From positions 1 through 64,000 of the forward strand of contig JBLXBZ010000003.1 of assembly GCA_048265185.1 (NCBI GenBank): 64,000 bases of DNA, written 5' to 3'. The position numbers and the translations under genes were made by a program. This document shows, piece after piece, positions 8,445 through 17,071 of the stretch. The notes beneath the pieces were generated by a model that worked only from the letters and a program-made list of their open reading frames with translations, did no database searches and was not told the origin of the DNA. The DNA is from JBLXBZ01 sp048265185 (GTDB lineage Bacteria > Pseudomonadota > Alphaproteobacteria > Rhizobiales > Stappiaceae). The number at the start of each line of letters is the position of its first letter. The stretch's first letter is position 1.

Positions 8445-9410
8445 ATGGAGCTGAGCCTGACCAAACCCGTAGATCCCAATCTATCGCCTTATCAGACGTT
8501 CCGGGAAGAGCAATGGGCCCGTTTGCGCGCCGATACGCCCATGACGCTGAAGGCTTCCGAAGTCGCCAAGCTGCAAAGCCTGAACGATCCGGTGTCGTTG
8601 GCGCAGGTGGAGTCCATCTATCTTCCACTCTCGCGGCTGCTCGCTTTTTATGTGGAGGCCACCCAAAGCCTGCATCTCGCGACAAAGCGGTTTCTCGGCA
8701 CCAATGGCCATAAGATCCCCTTCGTTATCGGCATCGCCGGATCCGTGGCCGTTGGCAAGTCAACCACGGCCCGTTTGCTGCAAGCGCTGCTGGCGCGCTG
8801 GCCCGCCAGCCCGAAGGTCGATCTGGTCACCACCGACGGCTTTCTTTATCCCAATTCCGTTCTGGAGGCCGAAGGCCTGATGCGCCGCAAAGGCTTTCCG
8901 GAAAGTTACGACCGCACGGCGCTGCTAACGTTTCTGTCGGACATCAAAGCGGGAAAAGGCCATGTCACCGCACCGATATACTCCCATTTCTACTATGACG
9001 TTCTACCCGGTCAGCATATTTCAATCGATCAACCGGATATTTTGATCATTGAAGGTTTGAACGTCCTGCAAAGCTCCAACCTGCCAAAGGATGGCAAGCC
9101 GGTGCCTTTCGTTTCCGACTTCTTTGATTTCTCCATTTATATCGAGGCGGAAGAAGAAATTCTTCACACATGGTACATTGAGCGCTTCATACGATTGCGC
9201 GAGACCGCCTTCAAAGATCCTGAATCCTATTTCCATAAATATTCAAAAGTGAGCCATGAAGAAGCTCTGAAAATAGCTGAAGATCTATGGACGCAAATCA
9301 ACTTGGTGAACCTGCGCGAGAACATCATACCCACGCGCCCACGCGCCGATCTCATTCTGACCAAAGGCGAAAGCCACGCCATTGAAACCGTCGCCCTGCG
9401 CAAGCTTTAA
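8445..9410 (+). CDS. coaA: pantothenate kinase, type I
   Basis: Phosphorylates pantothenate, the committed step of coenzyme A synthesis. The P-loop GSVAVGKST lies at residues 99-107, followed by VTTDGFLYPN and the type-I Tyr/Arg-rich region. I place the start at ATG 8445 because AAAAGGGA precedes it by 3 to 4 bases; an in-frame ATG at 8421 lacks a clear ribosome site. The length of 321 residues is normal. It ends the his run, a linkage often seen in alphaproteobacteria. Another CoA gene, coaE, lies at 34656. Confidence 0.95.
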   Translation: MELSLTKPVDPNLSPYQTFREEQWARLRADTPMTLKASEVAKLQSLNDPVSLAQVESIYLPLSRLLAFYVEATQSLHLATKRFLGTNGHKIPFVIGIAGSVAVGKSTTARLLQALLARWPASPKVDLVTTDGFLYPNSVLEAEGLMRRKGFPESYDRTALLTFLSDIKAGKGHVTAPIYSHFYYDVLPGQHISIDQPDILIIEGLNVLQSSNLPKDGKPVPFVSDFFDFSIYIEAEEEILHTWYIERFIRLRETAFKDPESYFHKYSKVSHEEALKIAEDLWTQINLVNLRENIIPTRPRADLILTKGESHAIETVALRKL

Positions 9411-9419
9411 ACTGGCGCG

Positions 9420-9469
9420 GCGACGCGTTTCTTCTTCCCTCAATTTGCGCTGAAGAAAAAACGCGTCGC
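9420..9469. terminator. long hairpin between convergent coaA and the 9507 gene
   Basis: Two 18-base arms (9420-9437 and 9452-9469) pair with a single mismatch around a 14-base loop. The A/T-rich half of the stem gives a T-rich segment on both strands, so it may serve as a shared bidirectional terminator, although a classical T tail after the stem is lacking. Confidence 0.6.
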
Positions 9470-9506
9470 AATGGCGCCTCACATCCCTTGGTTCACGCGC
9501 TCCTGC

Positions 9507-11036
9507 TCACTTGATCTCAAACACCGTGACAGTTCCGGACACTTCGTTGGCCACCACCAGAAGCGGTTTTCCATTTGGGCTATCCTTGGACGATAAGAAT
9601 AACAAGCCCTCAGGTCCAATGTCTCCCGCGCCTCCAGCGCTCGCATCCCCCTCCGGCTTGCCGTTATGGGCGTACCCAGCCCATTGAGGCGCCTTTGGAT
9701 CGCTCACGTCGTAAACCACGACGCCGCCCATGCGCTCAAGCCCGAGAAAAGCATATAATTTACCGCCAACTTCACCAAGGGTCACCCCCTCCGGCTCGGC
9801 GCCTTTATCGTCCGAACGCTTGTCAAAGCTGGAAACCTGACCTTCAGAATTGAACCAACTCGGAGCGAGAACCAACAGTTTTTCGGCGATTTGCGACCCG
9901 GAATCCCATGTTTGGGAGAAAGTGTCGCTTGCCGGATCATAGGCGTAGATCGACATTGAGCGGCCGCCATAACCGATGATTTCATCGTGGTCGCCGTCGC
10001 CGTCCACATCGCCCATGGCCGATGTGGTTTTCAACCGACCAAGCGCTTTTTCATCCTGAAGTTCAGCAGCATTCGGGAACGTTTTGGGATCAAGTTTCAA
10101 GTCCTTAACGCGAAGCTCTTCGGAATATCCCTCATAATCGCGGCTATCGCCTTCATTGGCGCTCACCACATAATGCATGCCGTCCTTTTCGAAACTGGCG
10201 ATGGAATCCGGCTGATACAGACTTTTCACCGGCCATAATTTCAGCTCCGCCTTACCGTCCTTATCGCTGGCGTCCATGGGCGTTTTGGAAAAATCCTTGA
10301 ACCCAAGACCAAAAACGCTTTTGACCTTTCCCGCTTTGAGATCGATCACAGCGATTGCGTTCGCTTCCTGTAAGGATACGAAAGCCAATTCACCATCTTG
10401 CGAAATCGTAACATACTCAGGTTCGACATTTTGAGCGAAACGCGTTCCCTTCGGCGCCGGCGTATGGATCGAGGTCACATCGCCTTTCGGGCTGACGTTT
10501 TTGAAATCCGCTGTCCTTACCTTAAGAGAGGGAATTGAGACAATTGAAACGCTTCCCTCCGGATCACGTTTAAAATCGCCTGACGGCTCGCCTTCATTGG
10601 CGACGACCGCAAGCGCTCCATCCGCGCTAAACGCCACCATATCCGGCAGCGCCCCGACTTTGGCCGAGCCGACCAGCGTTCCATCTGTCTTGAACAGAAG
10701 CAACTGTCCATCGTCCTGTTTGACGTCCGCCTCAACGGCCACCGCCACATAATCCCCCTTAACCGCGACGGAATTGGCGGCTTTCCCATAAGCGGAAATA
10801 TCCAGCGTTCCTGATTTAACCGGCTGTTCAGGGCTGGACAGATCAAGAATATCAATCGACTTGTCATGTCCATTGACCACAAAAAGCTTTTTACTTTTCG
10901 GGTCGAAGGCGGAGATTTCAGCGGCGCTTTCGTCAAAAACTCCCGTTGCATAAGTTCCAATCGGAGAAAGCTCCAAAGCGGCGGCTGGAGCCGCCATCGC
11001 GCTGGAAAGCAACAATACAGTGAGAAGACGTGTCAT
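9507..11036 (-). CDS. exported choice-of-anchor-I beta-propeller protein
   Basis: The 509-residue product starts with a clear signal peptide (MTRLLTVLLLSSAMAAPAAA). The rest resembles the choice-of-anchor-I family of extracellular beta-propellers: repeated strand patterns with DKSIDILDLSSPE, VAFSADGALAVVANEGEPSG, and near the end PEGVTLGEVGGKLYAFLGLE and GGVVVYDVSDPKAP. Acidic DVDGDGDHDE resembles a calcium-binding loop. Full-length family members often carry a C-terminal anchor; I see none here, so it is probably free in the periplasm or medium. Substrate unknown. ATG at 11036 has GGAGCG about 6 bases upstream. It stands alone on the minus strand. Confidence 0.75.
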   Translation of the reverse strand: MTRLLTVLLLSSAMAAPAAALELSPIGTYATGVFDESAAEISAFDPKSKKLFVVNGHDKSIDILDLSSPEQPVKSGTLDISAYGKAANSVAVKGDYVAVAVEADVKQDDGQLLLFKTDGTLVGSAKVGALPDMVAFSADGALAVVANEGEPSGDFKRDPEGSVSIVSIPSLKVRTADFKNVSPKGDVTSIHTPAPKGTRFAQNVEPEYVTISQDGELAFVSLQEANAIAVIDLKAGKVKSVFGLGFKDFSKTPMDASDKDGKAELKLWPVKSLYQPDSIASFEKDGMHYVVSANEGDSRDYEGYSEELRVKDLKLDPKTFPNAAELQDEKALGRLKTTSAMGDVDGDGDHDEIIGYGGRSMSIYAYDPASDTFSQTWDSGSQIAEKLLVLAPSWFNSEGQVSSFDKRSDDKGAEPEGVTLGEVGGKLYAFLGLERMGGVVVYDVSDPKAPQWAGYAHNGKPEGDASAGGAGDIGPEGLLFLSSKDSPNGKPLLVVANEVSGTVTVFEIK

Positions 11037-11114
11037 GAGGTCGCTCCGGAAGAGTTAAAGGAAATTAACTTTCCGATACAGCCCCCCCGCGACACTGACG
11101 TGACGCCTGAAAAC

Positions 11115-11145
11115 GGACGATCTGGCGAAAACCGTCAGATCGTCC
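11115..11145 (-). terminator. terminator after the VHL/MliC gene
   Basis: Arms 11115-11127 and 11133-11145 pair over 13 bases with one G-T wobble around a 5-base loop. On the minus strand the stem is followed by GTTTTC. It sits 24 bases past the stop of the 11169 gene. Confidence 0.7.
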
Positions 11146-11168
11146 CATTTGCAAAATATCGCGCCAGA

Positions 11169-13124
11169 TCAGAACACTTCGCAATTGCGCGGCGCGGCGC
11201 CTGGCCGGGTCCAGGTGGCGTAACGCCCTTTTCCCTGCAGCTCGTAATTACGCAGCCCATATCTAAACCCTGAGCCAGTAACCATTTCGCCCAAAGTCAC
11301 CTCAGAGAGGCCTAATTCGCGCACATTCGCCACCGATCGCCTATTGTCAAAAGCAACGTCGAGAATAGCCCCGTCATCGCACCTATAAGACGCGGTCACC
11401 ACGTCTTCGGGCGTTCGCCCAACCGGAGCAGGCGGCACTGGCGCCAGTAATTCTTGCCCTGACGGCGGCGTCGACCATGTGTTCATCGTAGGCGCCGGCT
11501 GTTGACGCGGTTCGATCGTCACCAGAGTTTGGGACTGGTTTTCGGGTAAATAAATACCAAGACAACCACCGCGATCATCCGCGACCAGCCACGGGTAGCC
11601 CATCATCGTCGGCTGCGTCACTTGGGCGCCCGGCGCCAATTGCGCGTAAATTTGACGCTGGCCGGCGAAATCGAGCCAATAAAGAAAAGCACGCCCGCCG
11701 CTGCGATTACGGAACAACATTTGCGTCGGCACGTCATTTTGCAACGACCGTATCGCTCCTTCGTCAGCGCACACCGGCCCAGCCACATATTGCGTCCCAC
11801 CGCTCCCGCTCGGCGGCGCGCTATCGATCGGCCCCTCAGTCAATCCCGGTTCGATGATTTGCGCCGGTGGCGCGCAATAGTCTTGAAACCGCCCTACCGG
11901 TCCCGCGCTTCCCGCAAGGGAAATCGTATAATTTTCCTCACCGTTAATCGAAATGTTCAAATTCGAACCACGACGCATCCCGGACCAAATCGGATCGTTA
12001 AAGGAAAGATCAACCGCCGGGAAAGACACCCCAGATTCATTATTTGCCGAAGAACCTCTCCCTTCATAGGTGTTGGCTACGTCAAGAGCGCTCATGTCGA
12101 TGCGAACCGGCTCTCCTTCCACCAAGCCGGCGACGGTTTGCGACAAAATGATGCGCGCCTCTCCAGAGCGAACGCGGCAAAGAGCTGAAAAACCCACATT
12201 ATCGGTTTCTCTTTCGCCATAAATGAGCCTCGCGGGACCATCGCTAGAGGCAGGCGGTGACAAATACCACTTCATATCAGCTGCGCCGGATAAAAATTGC
12301 GAGTTGTCCGTCACATCTTCCGACGCGTCCAACTGGTCCTCCGACGCAATGTCTTGCGTTTGCGCACCCTCGCCATTTACTTGCGCCTGTTGCGCCGGCT
12401 GCGTCAGCACCCCACCGCTCGGCCGATAGGCCTCAGGCTCACCTTGATTGGGTACCGCAGGGCGAGCCATTGAACTCGCGTTCGCGTTTAAACCGCCGCC
12501 AATTGCAATTTCAATTTTATTTTCTGAGCATACGTCGACAGGTTTACGCAACACTCGGCCATCACCCAAAACGACCTTCAGCTCGCGCGCGCATTTCAAT
12601 CGCCCTTCTTGCGCCGGGTCTCCCTTCAACGCCACCGTGACGCTATTACCGATCTTACGCTCAATGGGAATATACTTACGGTCCAGATTCACCTCCCGAA
12701 TGGTTGTGTCCGGATCGCTAGTCTGAATGATAAGCGATTTTTCCTCTACGTCCGCCGTCGCCATGGTCTCCACCAGCACCTGATAATTATCAGCGCATAG
12801 ATCCACCGACTTACTGACCTCCCCGCCGCCGTTAAAGCGAACAAGAAGATTTTGGCGGCAGTCGAAACCGGTGGTTTCGCTTCCTATTTCCACAAAAACC
12901 CGATTGCCGCTTCTGCCCACCTCCTTCAAAGGTTGACCGCCTGCGGCCACCATGGAAATCGACACGTCCTGCTTGTCCGTGGCGACCGACAGAATTCGGC
13001 TTTCGGCGCGCGCGTCAGAAACAACGCCGAAAACCACCGCAGAAACCAAAAGATTCAGCCTGCGTTTTTCAAAAATAAGAACCATTATGGAACGAAGATT
13101 AAAAGAAGTTTCAGCACGAAGCAT
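11169..13124 (-). CDS. exported protein with VHL-beta-like and MliC-like domains
   Basis: The 651-residue protein has a signal peptide (MVLIFEKRRLNLLVSAVVFG to DARA, residues 14-40), suggesting the real start may be the ATG at residue 14 (13085). Residues 41-420 are unrecognised, with paired cysteines (89/110 and 178/199) and a Gln/Pro-rich linker. Residues about 467-525 (FRNRSGGRAFLYWLDFAGQR through GYPWLVADDRGGCLGIY) resemble the von Hippel-Lindau beta domain found in some bacterial exported proteins. Residues 578-650 (YRCDDGAILDV to RNCEVF, C582 and C648) resemble MliC, the C-type lysozyme inhibitor. Host-lysozyme defence is a family-based inference only. It has its own terminator and is divergent from the MGMT fusion. 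Confidence 0.65.
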   Translation of the reverse strand: MLRAETSFNLRSIMVLIFEKRRLNLLVSAVVFGVVSDARAESRILSVATDKQDVSISMVAAGGQPLKEVGRSGNRVFVEIGSETTGFDCRQNLLVRFNGGGEVSKSVDLCADNYQVLVETMATADVEEKSLIIQTSDPDTTIREVNLDRKYIPIERKIGNSVTVALKGDPAQEGRLKCARELKVVLGDGRVLRKPVDVCSENKIEIAIGGGLNANASSMARPAVPNQGEPEAYRPSGGVLTQPAQQAQVNGEGAQTQDIASEDQLDASEDVTDNSQFLSGAADMKWYLSPPASSDGPARLIYGERETDNVGFSALCRVRSGEARIILSQTVAGLVEGEPVRIDMSALDVANTYEGRGSSANNESGVSFPAVDLSFNDPIWSGMRRGSNLNISINGEENYTISLAGSAGPVGRFQDYCAPPAQIIEPGLTEGPIDSAPPSGSGGTQYVAGPVCADEGAIRSLQNDVPTQMLFRNRSGGRAFLYWLDFAGQRQIYAQLAPGAQVTQPTMMGYPWLVADDRGGCLGIYLPENQSQTLVTIEPRQQPAPTMNTWSTPPSGQELLAPVPPAPVGRTPEDVVTASYRCDDGAILDVAFDNRRSVANVRELGLSEVTLGEMVTGSGFRYGLRNYELQGKGRYATWTRPGAAPRNCEVF

Positions 13125-13326
13125 GGTGGTCTCTGTAGTGAGTTTTAAAACGTTAATGGAGCATCTATTCTACAATCATAACAACATGACGCCTTCTTGG
13201 CGACGTTGAAGCCTGTTTTGAGATCAGTTTCATCCATTTTACTCTAAAGCCATAAAATTCCGATCGCAAAACGGGTGGCTCAGAGAGAAAATTTCTATAT
13301 GTTTTTAAAAAACAAGGTCGAACGAG

Positions 13327-14226
13327 ATGCAGATACAAGCTGATTTTAATAAGAAAATTCAAATAGATAATGCCCCCATTCAAAATGCGGACTATGCTGT
13401 CGTTCGTGAGACCCTGCGTCTTTTGACGGAAACATGGAAAGACCAGCCAAAACTGGAAATCATTGCGCGCGAACTGGGATTTCAACCGATTCAGCTTCAA
13501 CGTATTTTCTCACGTTGGGCGGGGATCACGCCAAAGCAATTCTTGCAGGCCATTACGCTGGACCACGCGCGCGCCTTACTTAATGGAAGCGCCAGCGTTC
13601 TTGAAACGAGCTATGAATTAGGCTTGTCCGGCCCGGGGCGTCTGCATGATCTTTTTGTCACGCATGAAGCGATGCCCCCCGGCGTCTACAAAGCCAAAGG
13701 AGACGGCCTGACGATACGTTACGGCTTTCATTCCTCGCCCTTTGGCGCGGCTCTGCTCATGGTGACGCCCCATGGGCTGGCGGGGCTGGCCTTCGCCGAC
13801 CCAGGCGAGGAATGCGCGGCGCTGGAGGATATGCGCGCTCGCTGGCCCAGGGCGACTTATTTGGAGGACAAAGCCGCCACCGCTCCCTATGCCATCCGCG
13901 TCTTCAATTCGCACGAATGGTCCCCCGATCAACCACTGAACGTGGTTTTTATCGGAACGGATTTTGAAATTCGGGTTTGGAAAACCCTGTTGAAAATCCC
14001 TATCGGCAGGGCGACGACCTACTCCGACATCGCCGCCAATCTCGGCAAGCCGACCGCCGCGCGCGCCGTAGGAACGGCTGTGGGCAAAAACCCCGTGTCC
14101 TTCGTCGTGCCCTGCCACCGGGTGCTGGGCAAAAGCGGCGGCCTATGCGGCTACCATTGGGGATTAACCCGCAAGCGCGCCATTCTCGGTTGGGAGACCG
14201 GCCTTGCGCCAGTAGGTTCCATCTAA
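13327..14226 (+). CDS. AraC-HTH / O6-methylguanine-DNA methyltransferase fusion (Ada-like, no zinc domain)
   Basis: Repairs O6-alkylguanine by transferring the alkyl group to its own cysteine. Residues about 25-110 form an AraC-type helix-turn-helix (IARELGFQPIQLQRIFSRWAGITPKQFL). The rest is the MGMT region, with IPIGRATTYSDIAANLG, the active-site PCHRV (C263) and a C-terminal GYHWGLTRKRAILGWE. E. coli Ada has an additional N-terminal zinc domain whose cysteine senses methylphosphotriesters; it is missing here, so autoregulation like that of Ada is unlikely. The 299-residue length matches the shorter Ada-like class. ATG at 13327 lies in the divergent gap to the 11169 gene. Confidence 0.88.
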   Translation: MQIQADFNKKIQIDNAPIQNADYAVVRETLRLLTETWKDQPKLEIIARELGFQPIQLQRIFSRWAGITPKQFLQAITLDHARALLNGSASVLETSYELGLSGPGRLHDLFVTHEAMPPGVYKAKGDGLTIRYGFHSSPFGAALLMVTPHGLAGLAFADPGEECAALEDMRARWPRATYLEDKAATAPYAIRVFNSHEWSPDQPLNVVFIGTDFEIRVWKTLLKIPIGRATTYSDIAANLGKPTAARAVGTAVGKNPVSFVVPCHRVLGKSGGLCGYHWGLTRKRAILGWETGLAPVGSI

Positions 14227-14260
14227 CCCAAAACCTGCAGCCCCGTGATTAATCGCCACT

Positions 14261-15247
14261 TCACAACATCGACGGCAACACCCGATCCGGCGGACGATGA
14301 CCATCCATGAAGGTTTTTATGTTAATGATCACTTTTTCGCCCATATCGATACGCCCCTCGATGGTGGCCGAACCCATATGCGGCAACAATACAACTTTCT
14401 CCGACTGGGCCAGTTTCGGGTTCACCGCCGGCTCCAATTCGAAAACGTCAAGCCCGGCGCCGGCTATTTTCCCCGCTTCCAACTGACGCACCAACGCATT
14501 TTCATCAATGACCTCGCCGCGGGCCGTATTGACGATATAGGCGTCGGCTTTCATCAACTTGAGACGACGCGCCGACAATAAGTGATATGTCGCAGGCGTA
14601 TGCGGGCAATGGACTGACACCACGTCCATCCGCGCCAGCATTTGGTCCAAGCTTTCCCAATATGTCGCCTCCAATCCCTCTTCCACATCTGCGGGCAGAC
14701 TGCGGCGATTGTGATAATGAATTGACATACCAAAGGCTTTCGCCCGGCGCGCAACGGCTTGACCAATTCGTCCCATTCCGATGATCCCCAGACGCTTTCC
14801 CCAGATGCGCCGTCCCAACATCCAGGTCGGCGACCATCCGGTCCACTTTCCCTGCTCCAAAACCTTAATGCCTTCCGCTAGACGTCGCGGCACGCCCAAG
14901 ATCAGCGCCATGGTCATATCCGCCGTGTCTTCGGTCAGCACGCCCGGCGTATTGGTCACCGTTATATTGCGATTATTGGCGGTGATGACGTCAATATTAT
15001 CCACGCCATTGCCAAAATTGGCGATAAGCTTCAGATTTTCTCCCGCCTGAGAAAGGATTGAGCTGTCAATCCGGTCAGTAACGGTGGGCACGATAACATC
15101 TGCTGTTTTAACGGCCTCGACCAACTCCGCTTGACTGAACGGCCTGTCCATTTCATTAAGGCGCGTATCAAACAACTCGCGCATGCGCGTTTCCACAACG
15201 TCTGGCAATTTACGAGTCGCGACGACAATCGGCTTTTTTTTGGTCAT
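14261..15247 (-). CDS. D-2-hydroxyacid dehydrogenase (glycerate/glyoxylate reductase type)
   Basis: NAD(P)-dependent reduction of glyoxylate or hydroxypyruvate is the usual activity of this family; the exact substrate is not decided by sequence. The 328 residues show the Rossmann motif GMGRIGQAV, and the catalytic Arg (NTARGEV), Glu (GLDVFELEP) and His (LLPHMGSAT). I chose ATG 15247 because GGAAGG lies about 9 bases upstream, over the GTG at 15262. It converges with the MGMT fusion with only 34 bases between. Confidence 0.88.
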   Translation of the reverse strand: MTKKKPIVVATRKLPDVVETRMRELFDTRLNEMDRPFSQAELVEAVKTADVIVPTVTDRIDSSILSQAGENLKLIANFGNGVDNIDVITANNRNITVTNTPGVLTEDTADMTMALILGVPRRLAEGIKVLEQGKWTGWSPTWMLGRRIWGKRLGIIGMGRIGQAVARRAKAFGMSIHYHNRRSLPADVEEGLEATYWESLDQMLARMDVVSVHCPHTPATYHLLSARRLKLMKADAYIVNTARGEVIDENALVRQLEAGKIAGAGLDVFELEPAVNPKLAQSEKVVLLPHMGSATIEGRIDMGEKVIINIKTFMDGHRPPDRVLPSML

Positions 15248-15518
15248 GTTCCAGCCTTCCACACTCTGTTCAGGTCACATTAACCACAGTGGCCTCAGGA
15301 TGCGCCTGTCAGGATTCGGATCAACACTCCTAATGATCTTCCTAACAGATGATCTGATCAATACAAGAGTGGACGAAAAGAGAGCCTCGTCCAAAAGTCC
15401 AATAAAACTGCGAGTCTTTGGTTTTTTTGCTCAAGGTTTTAGACTTCAGACCTTTTTCGATTGGACAGGTCTTCGCCTATAAAATACGGCTCGGCCGTGA
15501 AAAACATGATGGAACAGG

Positions 15519-16058
15519 ATGATGACAAAATTCTGCAACCTTTTCCAACGGTGGGTCGCCCCTTTGATCGCAGGCGCTCTCTTGGCGCTAAGCGCTCAAG
15601 CCGCCTTAGCTCAGGCGACGACCACCGGCGCGAGCGGATTGCCCGTTCCCCGTTTCGTTAGCCTGAAGTCCGACAAGGTCAACGTGCGGATGGGCCCCAC
15701 ACGTGAGCACGCCATTGCATGGACTTTCGTAAAATCGGGACTTCCTCTGGAAATCGTTCAAGAATTCGATAATTGGCGACGAATTCGCGACTGGGAAGGC
15801 GAAGAGGGCTGGGTTTTTCATTCCTTGCTGTCAGGCCGTCGAACTGGACTCGTCACGCCATGGGAGGCGGAGGGAACGACGCCGGTGCGCAATTCAGACA
15901 GCTCCAGCGCCCCCATCGTAGCCAAAGTGTCTCCGAAAGTTTTGGTGGACATTCATGAATGCGGCGGCGGATGGTGCCAGGTTTCTGGCAAAGGCTTCGA
16001 AGGTTGGATTGATCAAACCAAGTTATTTGGAACTTATCCGGATGAAGACTTCAAATAA
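15519..16058 (+). CDS. exported bacterial SH3 domain protein
   Basis: The 179-residue protein has a signal peptide (WVAPLIAGALLALSAQAALAQ) and two SH3-like repeats: SDKVNVRMGPTREHAIAWTF with EGWVFHSLLSG, and VDIHECGGGWCQVSGKGFEGWI. This matches the conserved alphaproteobacterial SH3_4/DUF1058-type proteins, presumed cell-wall binding in the periplasm. Start at the first ATG of an ATG-ATG pair. It stands alone; a shared terminator separates it from fabI. Confidence 0.8.
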   Translation: MMTKFCNLFQRWVAPLIAGALLALSAQAALAQATTTGASGLPVPRFVSLKSDKVNVRMGPTREHAIAWTFVKSGLPLEIVQEFDNWRRIRDWEGEEGWVFHSLLSGRRTGLVTPWEAEGTTPVRNSDSSSAPIVAKVSPKVLVDIHECGGGWCQVSGKGFEGWIDQTKLFGTYPDEDFK

Positions 16059-16114
16059 CGCCGATATTTTTAATTCCAATGAATAACCTGCGAACCGCAA
16101 ACAATTAGAAAAAA

Positions 16115-16130
16115 AGTTTCACGCGAAACG
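16115..16130. other. weak parS-like site
   Basis: AGTTTCACGCGAAACG differs from the parS consensus TGTTTCACGTGAAACA at three positions but keeps the GTTTCACG/GAAAC core. It lies 57 bases past the SH3 gene, about 21 kb left of the presumed origin, and may be chance. Confidence 0.3.
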
Positions 16131-16175
16131 CACGTTTCAGAAGCGATTATTTTTCAACTATAAATATATTATGTA

Positions 16176-16210
16176 AAAGGCGGCGCTCAAAATGTGGAGC
16201 CGCCGCCTTT
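16176..16210. terminator. bidirectional terminator between the SH3 gene and fabI
   Basis: A GC-rich stem (AAAGGCGGCG-CTC with GAG-CCGCCGCCTTT, one bulge) with an 8-base loop is flanked by T-runs on both strands, as expected between convergent genes. Confidence 0.75.
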
Positions 16211-16233
16211 GTAATTCTTGAGAAATCCAATGA

Positions 16234-17061
16234 TTACGCCGTTACTTCATCTAACTTACTGGCTTCCTGAGTTTTCAACTCGCCCAGGCGTGGCATGGAA
16301 ACCGTATTGTAACCACTATCGACGAAATGAATCTCGCCCGTGACGCCAGACGAGAGATCAGACAGGAGATATAACCCCGTTCCCCCAACTTCCTTGATCG
16401 TGACGGTGCGTCCAAGCGGGGAATTATGCTTTTGATAATTGAACATCAAACGCGCGTCCGAAACGCCTGATCCGGCAAGCGTGCGCACCGGTCCGGCGGA
16501 AATCGCATTAACCCGAATATTTTGCAGGCCGAAATCCATCGCCAGATAGCGCACGGAAGACTCCAGCGCCGCTTTCGCCACGCCCATAACGTTGTAATTA
16601 GGCATGACCCGGGTTGAGCCGCCGTAAGTCAAGGTGACCATCGATCCGCCGTCATTCATAATCGTTGCGGCGCGCTTCGCGATTTCCGTAAACGAGAAAC
16701 AAGAGATCACCATCGTGCGAACGAAATTTTCTCGCGTCGTGTCCGCATAGCGCCCGCGCAGTTCCGACTTATCGGAAAAAGCGACGGCGTGAACGAGAAA
16801 ATCGATCGATCCCCACTCTTTCTTCAGCGTATCAAACACAGCGTCAACTGACGTCACATCCTCAACGTCGCAAGGAATCACAAGGTTTGCGTTCACGCTT
16901 TGCGCAAGCGGCTTAACCCGGCGGCCAAAGGCCTCTCCTTGATAGGTGAAGGCAAGCTCAGCTCCTTCGTCCGCCAACGCCTTGGCGATGCCCCAAGCAA
17001 TCGAATGGTCATTAGCGACGCCCATGACCAGACCGCGTTTGCCCTTCATAATTCCCGACAT
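16234..17061 (-). CDS. fabI: enoyl-[acyl-carrier-protein] reductase, NADH-dependent
   Basis: Reduces enoyl-ACP in the last step of the fatty acid elongation cycle. From the ATG at 17061 (GAGGGG about 6 bases upstream) the product is 275 residues. It has the FabI-type N-terminal GLVMGVANDHSIAWGIA cofactor segment and the catalytic Y156-x6-K163, with Y146 also in place. The frame is open to 17157, but that start would overlap fabB. It is the last gene of fabA-fabB-fabI, 10 bases after fabB. Confidence 0.95.
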   Translation of the reverse strand: MSGIMKGKRGLVMGVANDHSIAWGIAKALADEGAELAFTYQGEAFGRRVKPLAQSVNANLVIPCDVEDVTSVDAVFDTLKKEWGSIDFLVHAVAFSDKSELRGRYADTTRENFVRTMVISCFSFTEIAKRAATIMNDGGSMVTLTYGGSTRVMPNYNVMGVAKAALESSVRYLAMDFGLQNIRVNAISAGPVRTLAGSGVSDARLMFNYQKHNSPLGRTVTIKEVGGTGLYLLSDLSSGVTGEIHFVDSGYNTVSMPRLGELKTQEASKLDEVTA

Positions 17062-17071
17062 AGAATTCCCC

